Positions 1 through 12,600 of a DNA stretch of 64,000 nt are shown here, piece after piece. Position 1 is the first letter of the stretch. The number at the start of each line of letters is the position of its first letter. This stretch comes from Mimachlamys varia. Its lineage: Eukaryota > Mollusca > Bivalvia > Pectinida > Pectinidae. The position numbers and the translations under genes were made by a program. The stretch spans positions 32,542,201 through 32,606,200 of the forward strand of contig OX392527.1 of the NCBI GenBank assembly GCA_947623455.1. Reading direction: 5' to 3'. The notes beneath the pieces are model-generated. The model did not search any database and was not told the DNA's origin. It was given only the letters and a program-made list of their open reading frames with translations.

Positions 1-240
1 CGGTACACTGACCACAATGATTTTAATCTGTGTATACACTTAATATATATTCCTTCTACACATTTATCAGCTGTTCAATGTGTTCACACACTATACCTAC
101 ACAATCGGTATACACACTCACTTACAAGCTGTGTAGCAATTACAGTTCTAAGTATTTAGGTCAACATTGGGAAAGGGTGTGTTTGTGTATATGCCTCCAC
201 ATTTCTAGGCGCACACTGGTAACATCTGTCTGATTTTTGG
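1..240. other. Non-coding, no gene seen
   Basis: AT-rich sequence with scattered TATACAC/TTACA words, loosely similar to the degenerate start of the minisatellite at 3.6-4.4 kb. The short open frame here has no recognisable domain. It may be a decayed piece of the same repeat. Confidence 0.4.
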
Positions 241-425
241 TACCTTGAGTTAACATTAGACGCTTACTCTTCCGGAACACCTGGTCTTATTCTCTTGTAC
301 TATTACAAGAGTATCCATGTAAATCTTTCCTTTATTTATATTTTGCCCCTGGTTTAATCAATTTTGAGATTGGATCAAGATTTTGTTAACGCTTCGGTAT
401 TCTTTTATTTATTATTTGATTGTCG
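240..425 (+). mobile_element. 3' tail of a reverse-transcriptase element (copy 1)
   Basis: This segment matches the non-coding tail that follows the RT fragment at 7.46-9.27 kb. It has the core CTTCCGGAACACCTGGTCTT, then an oligopyrimidine stretch and GTTAACGCTTCGGTATTCT. Only the 3' tail is present, as expected for a 5'-truncated copy. The same tail recurs about eight times in the window in both orientations. Confidence 0.7.
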
Positions 426-429
426 CTAG

Positions 430-780
430 TTTAGATACACCTATAGGTGACAGTAAAAATCTGATTTTCAGCCCTGTTTAATATTTCTGAAAAATGTCGA
501 ATACACAAGTGTGAGATATTAGAGAATCCGTCGATGCCACTGTAATATACAGAATTCTATGAGGGTCCTCCAAAAAGGCAAATTATGTCGCATTTTAAAA
601 CAACAGAAAACAACAAGGTACGGCACAAATATAGCCATGTAATACCAAAATGTTTATGATGACAGGAACTTTCTTAATATAATCAATCACAAGATGTATA
701 TGATAAGAGATTCTTGAATAAAGTGACTTTGTTGCAAGATGCAGCATTGAATAATTTAATGTCACACAATATATGAAACC
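430..780. other. Non-coding, nothing recognised
   Basis: AT-rich unique-looking sequence between the RT tail and the inverted-repeat element. No exon-like frame, RNA gene or repeat seen. Confidence 0.4.
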
Positions 781-782
781 AG

Positions 783-1335
783 AAAAAAACAATGTCGCTT
801 TACTTTTAAGTGTCTATAACACACGATAGGGACATTTGTTTGTCTCGATATGGCGCTTTCAAAACGTACAAATTGTTTTGACCTTGAAATGCAAACGGCG
901 GTTGTGAATAACATCACACAAAAATAACATAAAGAGAGGTATTTCAATGACAAAAAATGTTCTTATAAGAGACTATAAAGACTTCTTCGCATAACAGAAG
1001 GGCTGTTTTTAGGAAAAGATAGTTTAACCACTTAGTTTAAAGTAAAAAAAAATGCAGATGACGTAAAAAGCCTGAAACTCCAAAGTTTTAACATTTGCTT
1101 TGCAAATAGTTTTCTCACATTGTTCAGAAATCTTACTAGTAATTAAGGTGTCCAATAGGGACTTTCTTAATTAAAACACCTCTGTGTATGCATATTTGAG
1201 TAATACTTTTTATAGTGGCCATTTACAATTAAGTAAAAACAGAACCTATGCGTACTTTGATAGAGACATATCAAGTTAAACAAATGTCCCTATCGTGTGC
1301 TATAGACACTTGAGAGTTCAACGACATTGCTGTTG
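783..1335. mobile_element. MITE-like element with long terminal inverted repeats
   Basis: The left end (about 787-850) and the reverse complement of the right end (about 1265-1335) share an imperfect inverted repeat of roughly 65 bp. Both arms contain ACACGATAGGGACATTTGTTT or a one-base variant of it (right arm: AAACAAATGTCCCTATCGTG). The interior is about 400 bp, AT-rich and non-coding. A short non-autonomous DNA transposon is the simplest reading. Target duplications are not clear. Confidence 0.6.
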
Positions 1336-1499
1336 TGTGCAACATGTATGATCTACAATGTCATGAGCTAATTGTCACGCCCTGGAACATGCAGTTTTTG
1401 TATGTTTTGTCCAAATTGATCAAGTAACTTTTATTAAACTTGCCCTAAAGCGTGATAAATAAGCGTGTCAATAATTTAAGATAATTTAGATATGCTTTA

Positions 1500-1890
1500 T
1501 AGATGACCCTTATACGTAACTTTCGGCAAAACTTTAAGCGAAAATCACGCCTAGTACCTTATTAAATTTATAGATGTAGTTAAGATTAACTGATATCAGC
1601 AATATTCAAGATGAATTATTACGCGGTTACCGGTACAGCAGCAGTTGAAACACGGTATTTGTAAACACGCGTCCATTTTGAACTGTATTTACCTTCGGCT
1701 TGTTGTTGAAGTGGGCCTCGCCTGGATTAATTTCAATTCTTTTGGATGTTTTCGTCAAGAGTTTCTTGTTATTTACCGCTCAGGTTTACTTCGTTCTAGG
1801 CTTATTTTTGCACGGTTATCAACTGGATTTTTTTTCATAATTTTTTCAGAATCTCGAAAAATTTCCTGAAGTAACGTATATTGGGCCTTT
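1500..1890. mobile_element. MITE, family 2, copy 1 (degenerate end)
   Basis: About 385 bp, matching 27,678-28,068 over its length, including the block GCGGTTACCGGTACAG and the tail GTATATTGGGCCTTTA. The second copy keeps clean terminal inverted repeats (AAAGGCCAAATATACGTAA against TTACGTATATTGGACCTTT). This copy has lost part of its left terminus. It is non-coding; the 74-residue open frame inside it is not conserved. Confidence 0.7.
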
Positions 1891-2640
1891 AATTTAAATA
1901 ATTTATTTATCAACTGAGACCGCCAATAAATCCATATATTCCGTTTCCTGTTTATAATAGTTGATTTTTATAACAAAAACAAAAATAACGTAGTGAAACC
2001 TTTTGAATTGAAATATCAGTACAGAATTACAAATACACGCACACAAATTTGAAGCTAGTGGTGACTGGAGATTAAGGGACACGTTTTGCGGCATGCATAA
2101 AACATGAAATCGTATTTGATTTTCCTTGATATTTGACTTCAAGGCACCCCTGTGTAGTGGAGAAAATGTTTTTGAAAGGATGCTTTTCATAAAAATATCA
2201 ATGTTTTGTGATATATGTCGGCCGACGTCGAACAAACTTACTACACAGGGATTACAGATATGCTAGTTGATTAATACTATGTGAATATCTTATATTCGCT
2301 TTCTTGGTCTCTATATGAACTTTGATTAATGATACATGGGTATATATATTATGCAACTTCTCAGAAGGGATAACCCTAGAAGTTAAAGAAGGCTTTAACT
2401 CATACTAACTTAAATGTGATATAGAGGGAGGTGATGACTCCCTGTACAACCAACCTATACAGACAAGTGCCATGACACAACCTTACATAGTATATGACAT
2501 GGGTAAAACACACTTGCTACCACTTGACTTGTTGAGAAGTTTGGAATAGACAGCTGTTGCTCGGGTTGGTGTATACAACAGTTGGATCCCCTTAAAACCA
2601 ACTCCGCTAAAAAATATGAATCATAGGCGGTCAGTGTTGA
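1891..2640. other. Non-coding, nothing recognised
   Basis: AT-rich sequence. Two short minus-strand open frames occur but have no domain, splice context or repeat match. Confidence 0.4.
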
Positions 2641-3020
2641 TGAAAGTGGGTGTATTGCAGAAATTGTGTACATGTAAAGTATACAGGTAAATTGTCCAGG
2701 TAAATTATACAGGTTCATTGTAAAGGTTAACTGTACATGTTAATTACATAGGTAAATTGTACAGGTAAATTGTACAGGTAATTGTACCGGTAAATTGTAC
2801 AGGTAATTGTACAGGTAAATTGTACAGGTAATTGTACAGGTAAATTGTATATGTTACTATACATGGTAAATTGTACAGGTCAATTGTATATGTTAATTAT
2901 ACAGGTGAGTTATAAAGGTTAATTGCACATGTTAATTGTATATGTTAATTATACAGGTAAATTGTACAGATTAATTTTACATGTTAATTGAACATGTTAA
3001 TTACACATGTTAATCAACTG
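2640..3020. repeat. Minisatellite, unit about 14 bp
   Basis: Tandem variants of AATTGTACAGGTAA with one-base indels, drifting to TTAATTATACAGGTA and ACATGTTAATT at the edges. Roughly 25 units, no frame maintained. Confidence 0.85.
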
Positions 3021-3224
3021 CTGACTACTGTAAATTTTAACAATTAAAAAAAAAATGAATTAGGAATAAAATCACGCAAACATGTATACGTATATAAGTT
3101 AAACTTGTATTTTCATATTTGAGTTGTATTTAATTTGTGTGACTCAGTTTGATATTATTATTTGTTATAGTGTGATTTGATAAATCAACTTCTAGATAGC
3201 AAATGTTAAGATCAATGTTCAGTT

Positions 3225-3600
3225 CATCACAAACAGAAGAGGCAGACAGAGCCTACCCCGTGTATGATTTGTCTACAGACAAATTAACAGAAACAGCGAC
3301 AGAACTTTTGAAAGTAAAGTAGCTTATAACTTGGGATTAAAGACACAACAGACTCCCCTACACCAGCGCTTCTTATCTCGATCTTTACTTAAACTATTAC
3401 CAGCACAGTCAACTTACAGCTAAGCTGTATGATAAACGTGGCGATTTCGATTTTCCTATCGTGAACTATCGCTTTCTTGATAGTAACATCCCTGCTTCTC
3501 CATCCTATGGTGTTTACCTGTCGCGGTTGATTCGTAATTCTAGGGATTGGTCTAAATATCGAGATTTTCGTGATAGATGTTAACTGCTAACTATACAATA
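3225..3600 (+). mobile_element. Reverse-transcriptase C-terminal fragment (copy 2)
   Basis: Around 3375-3585 the plus strand reads LTAKLYDKRGDFDFPIVNY, then NIPASPSYGVYLSRLI and YRDFRDRC. This is the post-catalytic part of the same RT as at 7.46-9.0 kb. It starts mid-protein and is cut at about 3590 by the start of a minisatellite. It is a dead fragment. Confidence 0.75.
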
Positions 3601-4380
3601 AGTTTCCCCATTAACCATACAACTTTATAATCAGTAAATACACTAACTATATATTCAGTATACACAGTAAATGTATAATCAGTATAAACATTAACTATAA
3701 AATCAGTTTACACATTTATTATGTCAATAGTAAGCACACTAACTGCAAACACTTACTTCATAATCAATATACAAATTTACTATATAATCAGCATACATTG
3801 TCACTAAACAGTGTACACCATTAATATAAAATCGTTGTATACACTAACTATAGGATTGTTCAGCTTCATGTCTAATTCCTGTCGCACTATTAAACAACCA
3901 TATACGCACTTAATAAACAACCTGTGTACGCATTTACTATACATACCACGAACATTCTTAATACACAACCCGTGTACACACTTACTATAAACTCACGTAC
4001 GCACTTACTATACAACTAGTGTACGCACTTACTATACAACCAACGTTCATACTTAACATGCAACTAGTGTACGCTCTCACTATACCAACCACGTACATAC
4101 ATAATATACAACTAGTGTACGCTCTCACTATACCAACAACGTATGCACATAATATACAACTCATGTACACACTTACTATACAGCCCACTTACGCATATAA
4201 TACACAACTCATGTACACACTTACTATACAGCCCACTTACGCACTTAATATACAACTCGTGTACGTATCACTATACCAACTACCTACATCATTAATATAC
4301 AACCCGTGTACATACTTACTACACAACCCATGTACACATTTACTATACATTACATGTACGCACTAACTACACAATTAATT
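3600..4380. repeat. Degenerate edge of the 48-bp minisatellite
   Basis: Repeated words GTGTACACACTTACTATACA and AATATACAACTCGTGTACG at spacings of about 25-50 bp, becoming regular toward 4.4 kb. Apparently the older, diverged flank of the array that follows. Confidence 0.75.
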
Positions 4381-5725
4381 TACACCCCGTGTACACACTT
4401 ACTATACAACTAACGTACACAATTAATTTACAACCCGTGTACGCACCCACTGAACAACCAACGTACACAATTAATTTACAACCCGTGTACACATTCACTA
4501 TACAACCAACGTACACAATTAATTTACAACCCGTGTACACACGCACTGTTCAACCAACGAACACAATTAATTTACAACCCGTGTACACACCTACTGTACA
4601 ACCAACGTACACAATTAATTCACAACCCGTGTACGCACTTACTATACAACCAACGAACACAATTAATTTACAACCCGTGTACACACCCACTACACAACCA
4701 ACGTACGCAATTAATTTACAAACCATGTACACACCCACTATACAACCAACGTACACAATTAATTTACAACCCGTGTACACATCCAATATACAACCAACGT
4801 ACACAATTAATTCACAACCCGTGTACGCACTTACTATACAACCAACGAACACAATTAATTTACAACCCGTGTACACACCCACTACACAACCAACGTACGC
4901 AATTAATTTACAAACCATGTACACACCCACTGTACAACCAACGTACACAATTAATTTACAACTCGTGTACACACACACTGTACAAACAAAGTACACAATT
5001 AATTTACAACCCATGTACACATTCACTATACAACCAACGTACACAATTAATTTACAACCCGTGTACACATCCAATAAACAACCAACGTACACAATTAATT
5101 CACAACCCGTGTACGCACTTACTATACAACCAACGAACACAATTAATTTACAACCCGTGTACACACCCACTACACAACCAACGTACGCAATTAATTTACA
5201 AACCATGTACACACCAACTATACAACCAATGTACACAATTAATTTACAACTCGTGTACACACTTACTATACAACCAACGTACACAATTAGTTTACAACCC
5301 GTGTACACACCCACTACACAACCAACGTACGCAATTAATTTACAAACCATGTACACACTAACTATACAACCAACGAACACAATTAATTTACAACCCGTAT
5401 ACATATCCATTATACAACCAACGTTCACAATTAATTTACAACCCGTGTATACACCCACTATACAACCAACGTACACAATTAATTTACAACCCGTGTACAC
5501 ACTTACTATACAACCAACGTATACAATTAATTTAATACTCATGAACACATCCAATATACAACTATCGTACATATTTAATTTACAACCCGTGTACACATCC
5601 AATATACAACCAACGTGCACAAATAATTTACAACCTATGTACACACCCACTTTGCAAACTTCGAACATACTTAATATACAACCTGTATACGCACTTACTA
5701 TACAAACCACGCACTAATGTATATA
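4380..5725. repeat. Minisatellite, unit 48 bp, about 28 copies
   Basis: Each unit reads roughly CCCGTGTACACATTCACTAT followed by ACAACCAACGTACACAATTA and ATTTACAA. The period is divisible by three, so a stop-free frame persists on both strands (442 codons plus, 386 minus). Both products are pure 16-residue repeats and I do not call them genes. It lies just downstream of the 3' end of DSL-EGF gene A. Confidence 0.9.
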
Positions 5726-5799
5726 CAACCCGTTTACACACTTTTAACATCAGTATATTAAACAAACTCTTAACGTGTACACATTCGATAATTCAATAG

Positions 5800-6540
5800 T
5801 TTGCAAAACGTTCGGCTGGCTACACTAGTTCACCGACAGTTTTGTCCTGCTTGTTTAACTCGTTCACTGACAGATTTGTCCTGCTTGCTACAGTTGTTCA
5901 CTGACAGATTTTTCCTGCTTGCTACACTCGTTCACTGACAGATCTGTCCTGCTTGTTTAACTCGTTCACTGACAGATCTGTCCTGCTTGTTACAGTTGTT
6001 CACTGACAGATTTGTTCTGCTTGCTACACTCGTTCACTGACAGATCTGTCCTGCTGGCTACACTAGTTCTCCGACAGATCTGTCCGGCTGGCTACACTCG
6101 TTCACTGACAGATTTTTCCTGCTTGCTACACTCGTTCACCGACAGATCTGTCCTGCTTGCTTCACTCATTCACTGACAGATTGGTCCTGCTTGTTACTGT
6201 TGTTCACTGACAGATTTGTCCTGCTTGTTTCACTCGTTCACTGACAGATTTGTTCTGCTTGTTTCACTCGTTCACTGACAGATCTGTCCTGCTTGTTTTA
6301 CTCGTTCACTGACAGATCTGTCGTGCTTGCTACACTCGTTCACTGACAGATTTGTCCGGCTGGCTACACCCGTTCACTGACAGATTTGTCCTGCTTGCTT
6401 CACTCATTCACTGACAAATTTGTCCTGCTTGCTACACTCGTTCACTGACAGATCTGTTCTGCTTGCTACACTCGTTCACTGACAGATTTGTTCTGCTGGT
6501 TACAATTGTTCACTGACAGATCTGTCCTGCTGGCTACACT
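5800..6540. repeat. Minisatellite, unit 34 bp, copied from the gene A stop-codon end
   Basis: About 22 copies of GCTACACTCGTTCACTGACA followed by GATCTGTCCTGCTT. On the minus strand each unit reads GGACAGATCTGTCAGTGAA then a GAGTGTAGC end. The last codons of gene A, at 6534-6560, read the same (DRSVSEGV then TAG). The array therefore starts inside the coding exon, takes in the stop codon and runs into the 3' UTR. Confidence 0.9.
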
Positions 6541-6696
6541 CCTTCACTGACAGATCTGTCCCTATCCTCATTATACCGGGGGTTATCGAACACTGCCATG
6601 GCGTCTTCCTGGTCGTTTTCAGTAACAGGCTCAAGGTTCACACCGTCAAATTCGGACAAACATAAATGCGAGGTTGCATTTTTTCGGAGTATTTGT
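6534..6696 (-). CDS. Gene A exon 12: cytoplasmic tail and stop
   Basis: The acceptor TTTTTTTTGTAG is followed by codons for QILRKNATSHL, an acidic stretch NLEPVTENDQED, then FDNPRYNED and the end DRSVSEGV plus TAG. F-x-N-P-x-Y is the classic PTB-binding/endocytosis signal, also found at the same place in gene B. The final 20 or so bases before the stop are the template of the 34-bp array. Confidence 0.88.
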
Positions 6697-9600
6697 CTAC
6701 AAAAAAAAGCGATTAAAAGTTGTTTTATTGCATCGATGTTTGGATGGAACATTTTTGACGTTTCAGTATGAAATGTAATTTTCATTTTCTATATTGTTTA
6801 CCCAGTGTTTCCTGAGTATATATATATATATAAACCCATAACACACACAAAAAACAGGTACTTTAATACCAAAAACCTTGGAACGAGTATTTTTCTGAAT
6901 CTGTAATTAACAAAATCAATTTCATCTTCTGTTTTTTTGTTTTTGTTTTTATTAATTCGATTAACAACATTTTGTGTCCAAACACCTGCCGAAACTTGAT
7001 AAACCATGTATAAAAGCCAAGAGGACGAAGAAGAGTATAAAACAGATATCAAATCATATTCGAAATGAGATACTAAATTGGCTAAGAATAGACCCCGCTA
7101 GCTATACTCAACTGCGCCAGGTTAACATTACCGCTTATCTATCTGAATTCATCTAAGCTATTGATACAAAGCCATTATAATGTTAACTAAGGCGGAGTGG
7201 ACAGCGTTGACGTTACGTAGTCCACCATGGCGCCAGAACTGACGTCATAATAGTCTGATTTAGATCAGTGATATCTACGCCATCGATTCAAAGCCATTAT
7301 ACATGTTATTTGAGGCGAAGTGCACAGCTTTCGTATAACATTGTCCAACAAGGCGTCAGAATAACATCATGTGATGCGGCATTACCAATTGTAGTATACA
7401 GTGTGATATACTACAAACAATTATGTTTACTAATGAGATATAGGCGAAGGTAACACAGAATGCAAATGTATTGTAGTTTATATGTACTGCTGTTATACTT
7501 TGAATGTTATGCATTAGTTCAAGCAACACTCAACGATCTACATGATAAGTATGTGGTTGTGTCTGCAGACAAAGCATCTAACTTTATCATTGTTTGCAAA
7601 CGCTATTACATGCATTGCTTGCAAAAAGAACTAGGCCTGCTTGATAACCTAGGTAACCTTATTTACACATTGACCGGTTTTTCGAAAGATGAAATACTGT
7701 CGAACAATGCTTCTGTTTTAGAATCTTTCAAAGTACCGGTTAATGAGCAAGACGCTGACCTACCTTGTCTTTATGGGATACCGAAACTACACAAGAATCC
7801 TTATAAGCAACGTTTTATCGCTGGCTCTGCTAATTGCTCGACCAAACCATTATCAAAACTCCTTACTACCATTCTAAGTACCATAAAATCAGGGCTTCAG
7901 TCTTATTGTCACACTGTATACTCCGGAAGTGGAATTAATGGGATGTGGATTTTGAAAAAAACTCGAAAGATCTTTTGATCAATCTTGAACACCCCCTCCT
8001 AAAAAATGTCTGTTTGGTGAAAACGTTTGATTGTTCCACCCTTAACACTACCATACTACATACAAAATTGAAGGAACGTCTTCGATCTCTTGTTATGAGA
8101 GCTTTCTTTTCCAAGAAAGGCGGACGACGATACAAATATATGGTAGTGAACTATTTTGGAGCATACTTTGTGAAAAACACGACAAAAGCTAAGAGGAAAA
8201 AATACGACATATATATACTGACATTTTTTTATCTACAGTAGATGAAGTTGGTTTTTATATGCAATTTTTTATATTATCGCATTAGCTTAGATTGTAATAA
8301 CTTCTTTATTTATGCAGTGTAAGTATCAAATTATTCTCTACATGTTGTGAAGCGCTTTAGAGTAATTTTACAAATTATATAGAGCGCTATATAAATGTTG
8401 TATATTATTATTATATACTGAAGAAGATATAATAAGGATGATTGAATTCCTGGTCGACATTATTTTTGTTGAGTTCGGAGGAAAGATTTTCCAGTAGACT
8501 GTTGGCATTCTCATGGGAACAAACTGTGCCCCACTCTTAGCTGATCATACGAGGCTGAATTTGTGGAAGAGCTTATCAGGACAGGTAACAAAAACCTTGC
8601 CAACTGTTTTAATTTCACTTTCAGACTCGTATATCGACGATGTGTTGTCTATAAACAACAAGAAGTTTGCTGACCACGTCTATCGTATATACCCTTCTGT
8701 ACTTGAAATAAAGGACACGACAGACGCTTCTACGTCAGCTGCATATCTTTATTTCTACTTACACTACGACCAACATGGACAGCTTACTACTAAGCTATAC
8801 GATAAACGGGATGATTTCAATATTTAAATATCGGGAGTTTCGTGATCGATGTCGACTGCTGACAAACAAACTAACAACACAAGGATTCGAGAGATGGTGG
8901 TTGATCAGAACTAAGGGCAAGTTTTATGGTCGCCATCTTTGTCTCATTGAGAAATATTCTGGATCTTTAAGTGAAATGGAGATGGACGTTTTTGAGTATG
9001 CTCATTAGTGTGTTTATTTGTTGTGATTGACAGTGATACTCGGTTCTCATTTTGAGAACTTGATGTTTACTTGGATGTGACAAAGATTTACATGGCGGGT
9101 GTCGTCGATAAAGCCAAAGACGCTAACTCTTCCGGCCACCAGGTCTTATTCTCTTGTACTTTTACACGGGTCTCAAATTTCATTTGTTCATATTTTGTCC
9201 CTGGTTTAATCGATTGTGAGTTTGGGGTATGATTATGATAACGCTTCGGTATTCTCATATTTGTATCTTGATATTTTCAATCATGACTCATCTGGGTTAT
9301 TTTTTGTTGGTATATCTATAAAACGGACTGCCCATGTACTTATAAAATTTAATTAAAATATACTGTATTTCAGTATAAAGCGATATAAATTAAAAAGGTC
9401 GATTATATAATTTTCATCAAAGAAAGAAGTAGCATTCATCTTCTTTTAAGTTAAATATTGTGTCTTTAAAAACAATTTCGATGATAATCTTTAATTACTT
9501 TTGAAAGTGAAGTTAAACATTTCACGTACGTACCTTCTCTTCATCACAATGGCAAATGAAGCGATGACGACTATATTAGCACCTGCCACTACTATCAGTA

Positions 9601-12600
9601 TTACGACAACGTGAGTACCAGCCCAGCTCTGAAATCACAAAACATGCCACTTGTTCTACCTACTAAAGGGACATGCGCACAGCTCTGACAAAACTCATGT
9701 TATATGTACTACCCACTAAAGGGTCCCCCGCCAAGCTCTGAAAAACTCATGATATATGTACTACCAACTAAAGGGTCCCCCGCCAAGCTCTGAAAAAACT
9801 CATGATATATTATGAACTACCCACTAAAGGGTTCCCAACCAAGCTCTGAAAAAACTCATGTTATATGTACTACCTACTAAAGGGTCCCCCGCCAAGCTCT
9901 AAAAAAACCTAAACATATCAGTGTTTTAACCTACATAAAGGACAGAATATCTGACGATTTATTTCAGGTCACTTACTTTCGATACATTGAACAATCAATC
10001 AAACCAGAGATCATCAACTGACGATTTGTATCCCTTTGTGTCAGATCGTAGATAGACATTCCTAATAAATTGGCTTCCTAGTAGACATTCCAACTGTGTT
10101 CAAGCTAACAAATCTGCAATAGGCAACCTCGGCTATTTTTTTATCCGTTTCAAGTGTTTTACAGTTAAGACGTTGCTCTCTGCTACCCAGACTTTACAAA
10201 CACTGCTTTATACAAAATATAAACACCATACCTTAGTTGCTGCAGAGTTTTGGCTAGTGTTTCCAGTCTTTTTGAGTTTATGTATATGTAATGCAGACAG
10301 GGCGTTGTCGAGATTAGCAGACAGTCTGTTCGGGGATACAAGATAATTCGTCGTGGACACTGTAATTGTCATGTTGGTACAAGTGTTTCTAAAAAAAATA
10401 AAACAGAACAAATCTTACTTAAAATACACTGATATTCATTTTTCTTATTTCAATTTTTATTTCAGTGATTTTTTTTTTCAAAATAAAAGAGTATTACAAA
10501 AGGCTGCGTCTACATTAGCCCTTTCCCAGACAAATATAAACACATAAAATGATAATCAATATATGTATACATATAGTTGGGTAGTGAATAATATATTTAT
10601 AAGAAGTTATAGTAACAGTGACGCAAGGGGAGTAACCCTCACAGACTATCCCATGTGTTAAGCTGCAATAGATCCACAGCCGTTCAAGGGGTTTCCACCA
10701 TATAGTCGTCAGCCATATACTGACCTAACTCATTTCCTCCAGCAAACCCTTTGATCGTTTCCACACAAAGATGACGTTAAACACACATATGCTGCACCTT
10801 TTAAATTTAGTAATAGATTTATGCCGAAAAAACGAATTACACTACATCATACGGCTGTTTCGTCCTACTGCGACTCTTCAGTGATGCTAGGGGCCAGAAG
10901 CTAGGAATCCAAAATTTATAAACTATTGTAGAATTAGAAGGGTCGGGTGCGAAAACCTGTTAAATTTATACCAGCCAAAGTAATTTTTTTCTCTATTTTC
11001 GTCTATTTTAATCGATTTTGAGGTTCGGATTATGGTTTTGTTGACGTTTTTGTATTTTCTTGATTTGTTTCATTGTTTGGGTTTTCTTTAGTTTACATGC
11101 ATCCATGCAGACATTGAGTTATTGTGTTAACATGTAAACACCGTCCGACGGTTTTTTGAGATCATTGTCAAAATTTTCGAACAAATTTGATTTTTAGTTG
11201 AAATTTGCTTTCTTAATAGTAAAACCCCGGGGTTTTTTCAGAATATCACATTTGTTTGGTGTCGAATTTTGACTGAAAATAGCGCAAAATTATTGTAACT
11301 ATAATCAGTTAATGAATTTTGTTCATTTGGTTATTATTTTGTGTAGATACTTATGTTTTTTTTTCTGTGTGCTTATTCTGATTTCTTTATCATAACATAG
11401 TTCTATCTTTGCGAACGTGATTTTCGTGTGTCATCAACAAAGCAGGAGGCGCTGCTCCTTCCGGAACACCTGGTCTTATTTTCTATTTTTTATTGTTTCC
11501 GTATAATTATGTCCTTTGTTCATAATCTGCCATCGTTCGTAATTTATTTTGAATTCGACCGATGCTGCATTTTCGGTGTAAGGTTTGATCGATAATAATA
11601 CTTATAGTACATATTTGTATCTTACCCATTTTTATCTAGGGTAAGTTGTGTGGAAACCGTCACTGATGTTAACGAAGTGTTTGGCAATCCTAATAGCTGC
11701 ATCACGTGATCCCTCACTGCAGCAAACTCGCCAGACATGTTGCCTGGCAACTGGACACTGGCGGATATGGTTGTTATATTCACTAGAGGAAGAAAAAATA
11801 TACAACACAACCCGATAAATTTCATTGCCATTTGCAATGCAAAACCTTGACTTTGTCACTGCTGATAATAAAAAAATATAAGTTGAAGACGTACCTTTTC
11901 ACGTCTGCAACTTAGACGACATATATAAACTGACATTTGTTTATCTACAGTAGATGTAGTTCGTATTTATGTGCATTTTTTATATTATCACATTAGCTTA
12001 GATTGTAATAAGTTCTTTATTTATGCAGTGTAAGTATCAAATTATTGTCTACATGTTGTGAAGCGCTTTGGAGTAATTTTACAAATTATATAGAGCGCTA
12101 TATAAATGTTGTATATTATTATTTATTATTATTATAAGTCAATAATGGTGACAGCAAATTAATGGACGTCGTCATTTTTTGTTTGAAAGTCAAAATATTT
12201 GAAAATTAAAGTTCACACCTGTGTCAAAACCATCTTGAAAATCATTTGAACAATAAACAAAATTGATCACTAACCAAAACACGACTTTTAAAGTTGTGAC
12301 TTGTTATACACGTCATAATTAGTGGTTACGTACCTATATATATCATAGCTAGTGGTATCTTACCAATAGACATCATAACTAGTGGTTACTTACCTATATA
12401 CATCATAACTAGTAGTTACTTACCCATAAACATCATAACTAGTGGTTACTTACCCATAAACATCATAACTAGTGGTTACTTACCCATAAACATCATAACT
12501 AGTGGTTACTTACCCATAAACATCATAACTAGTGGTTACTTACCCATAAACATCATAACTAGTGGTTACTTACCCATAAATATCATAACTAGTGGTTACT

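Noticed and set aside
4389..5717. Repeat proteins from the 48-bp array (both strands)
   Set aside because: Open only because the period is a multiple of three; no start context, signal peptide or splice support.
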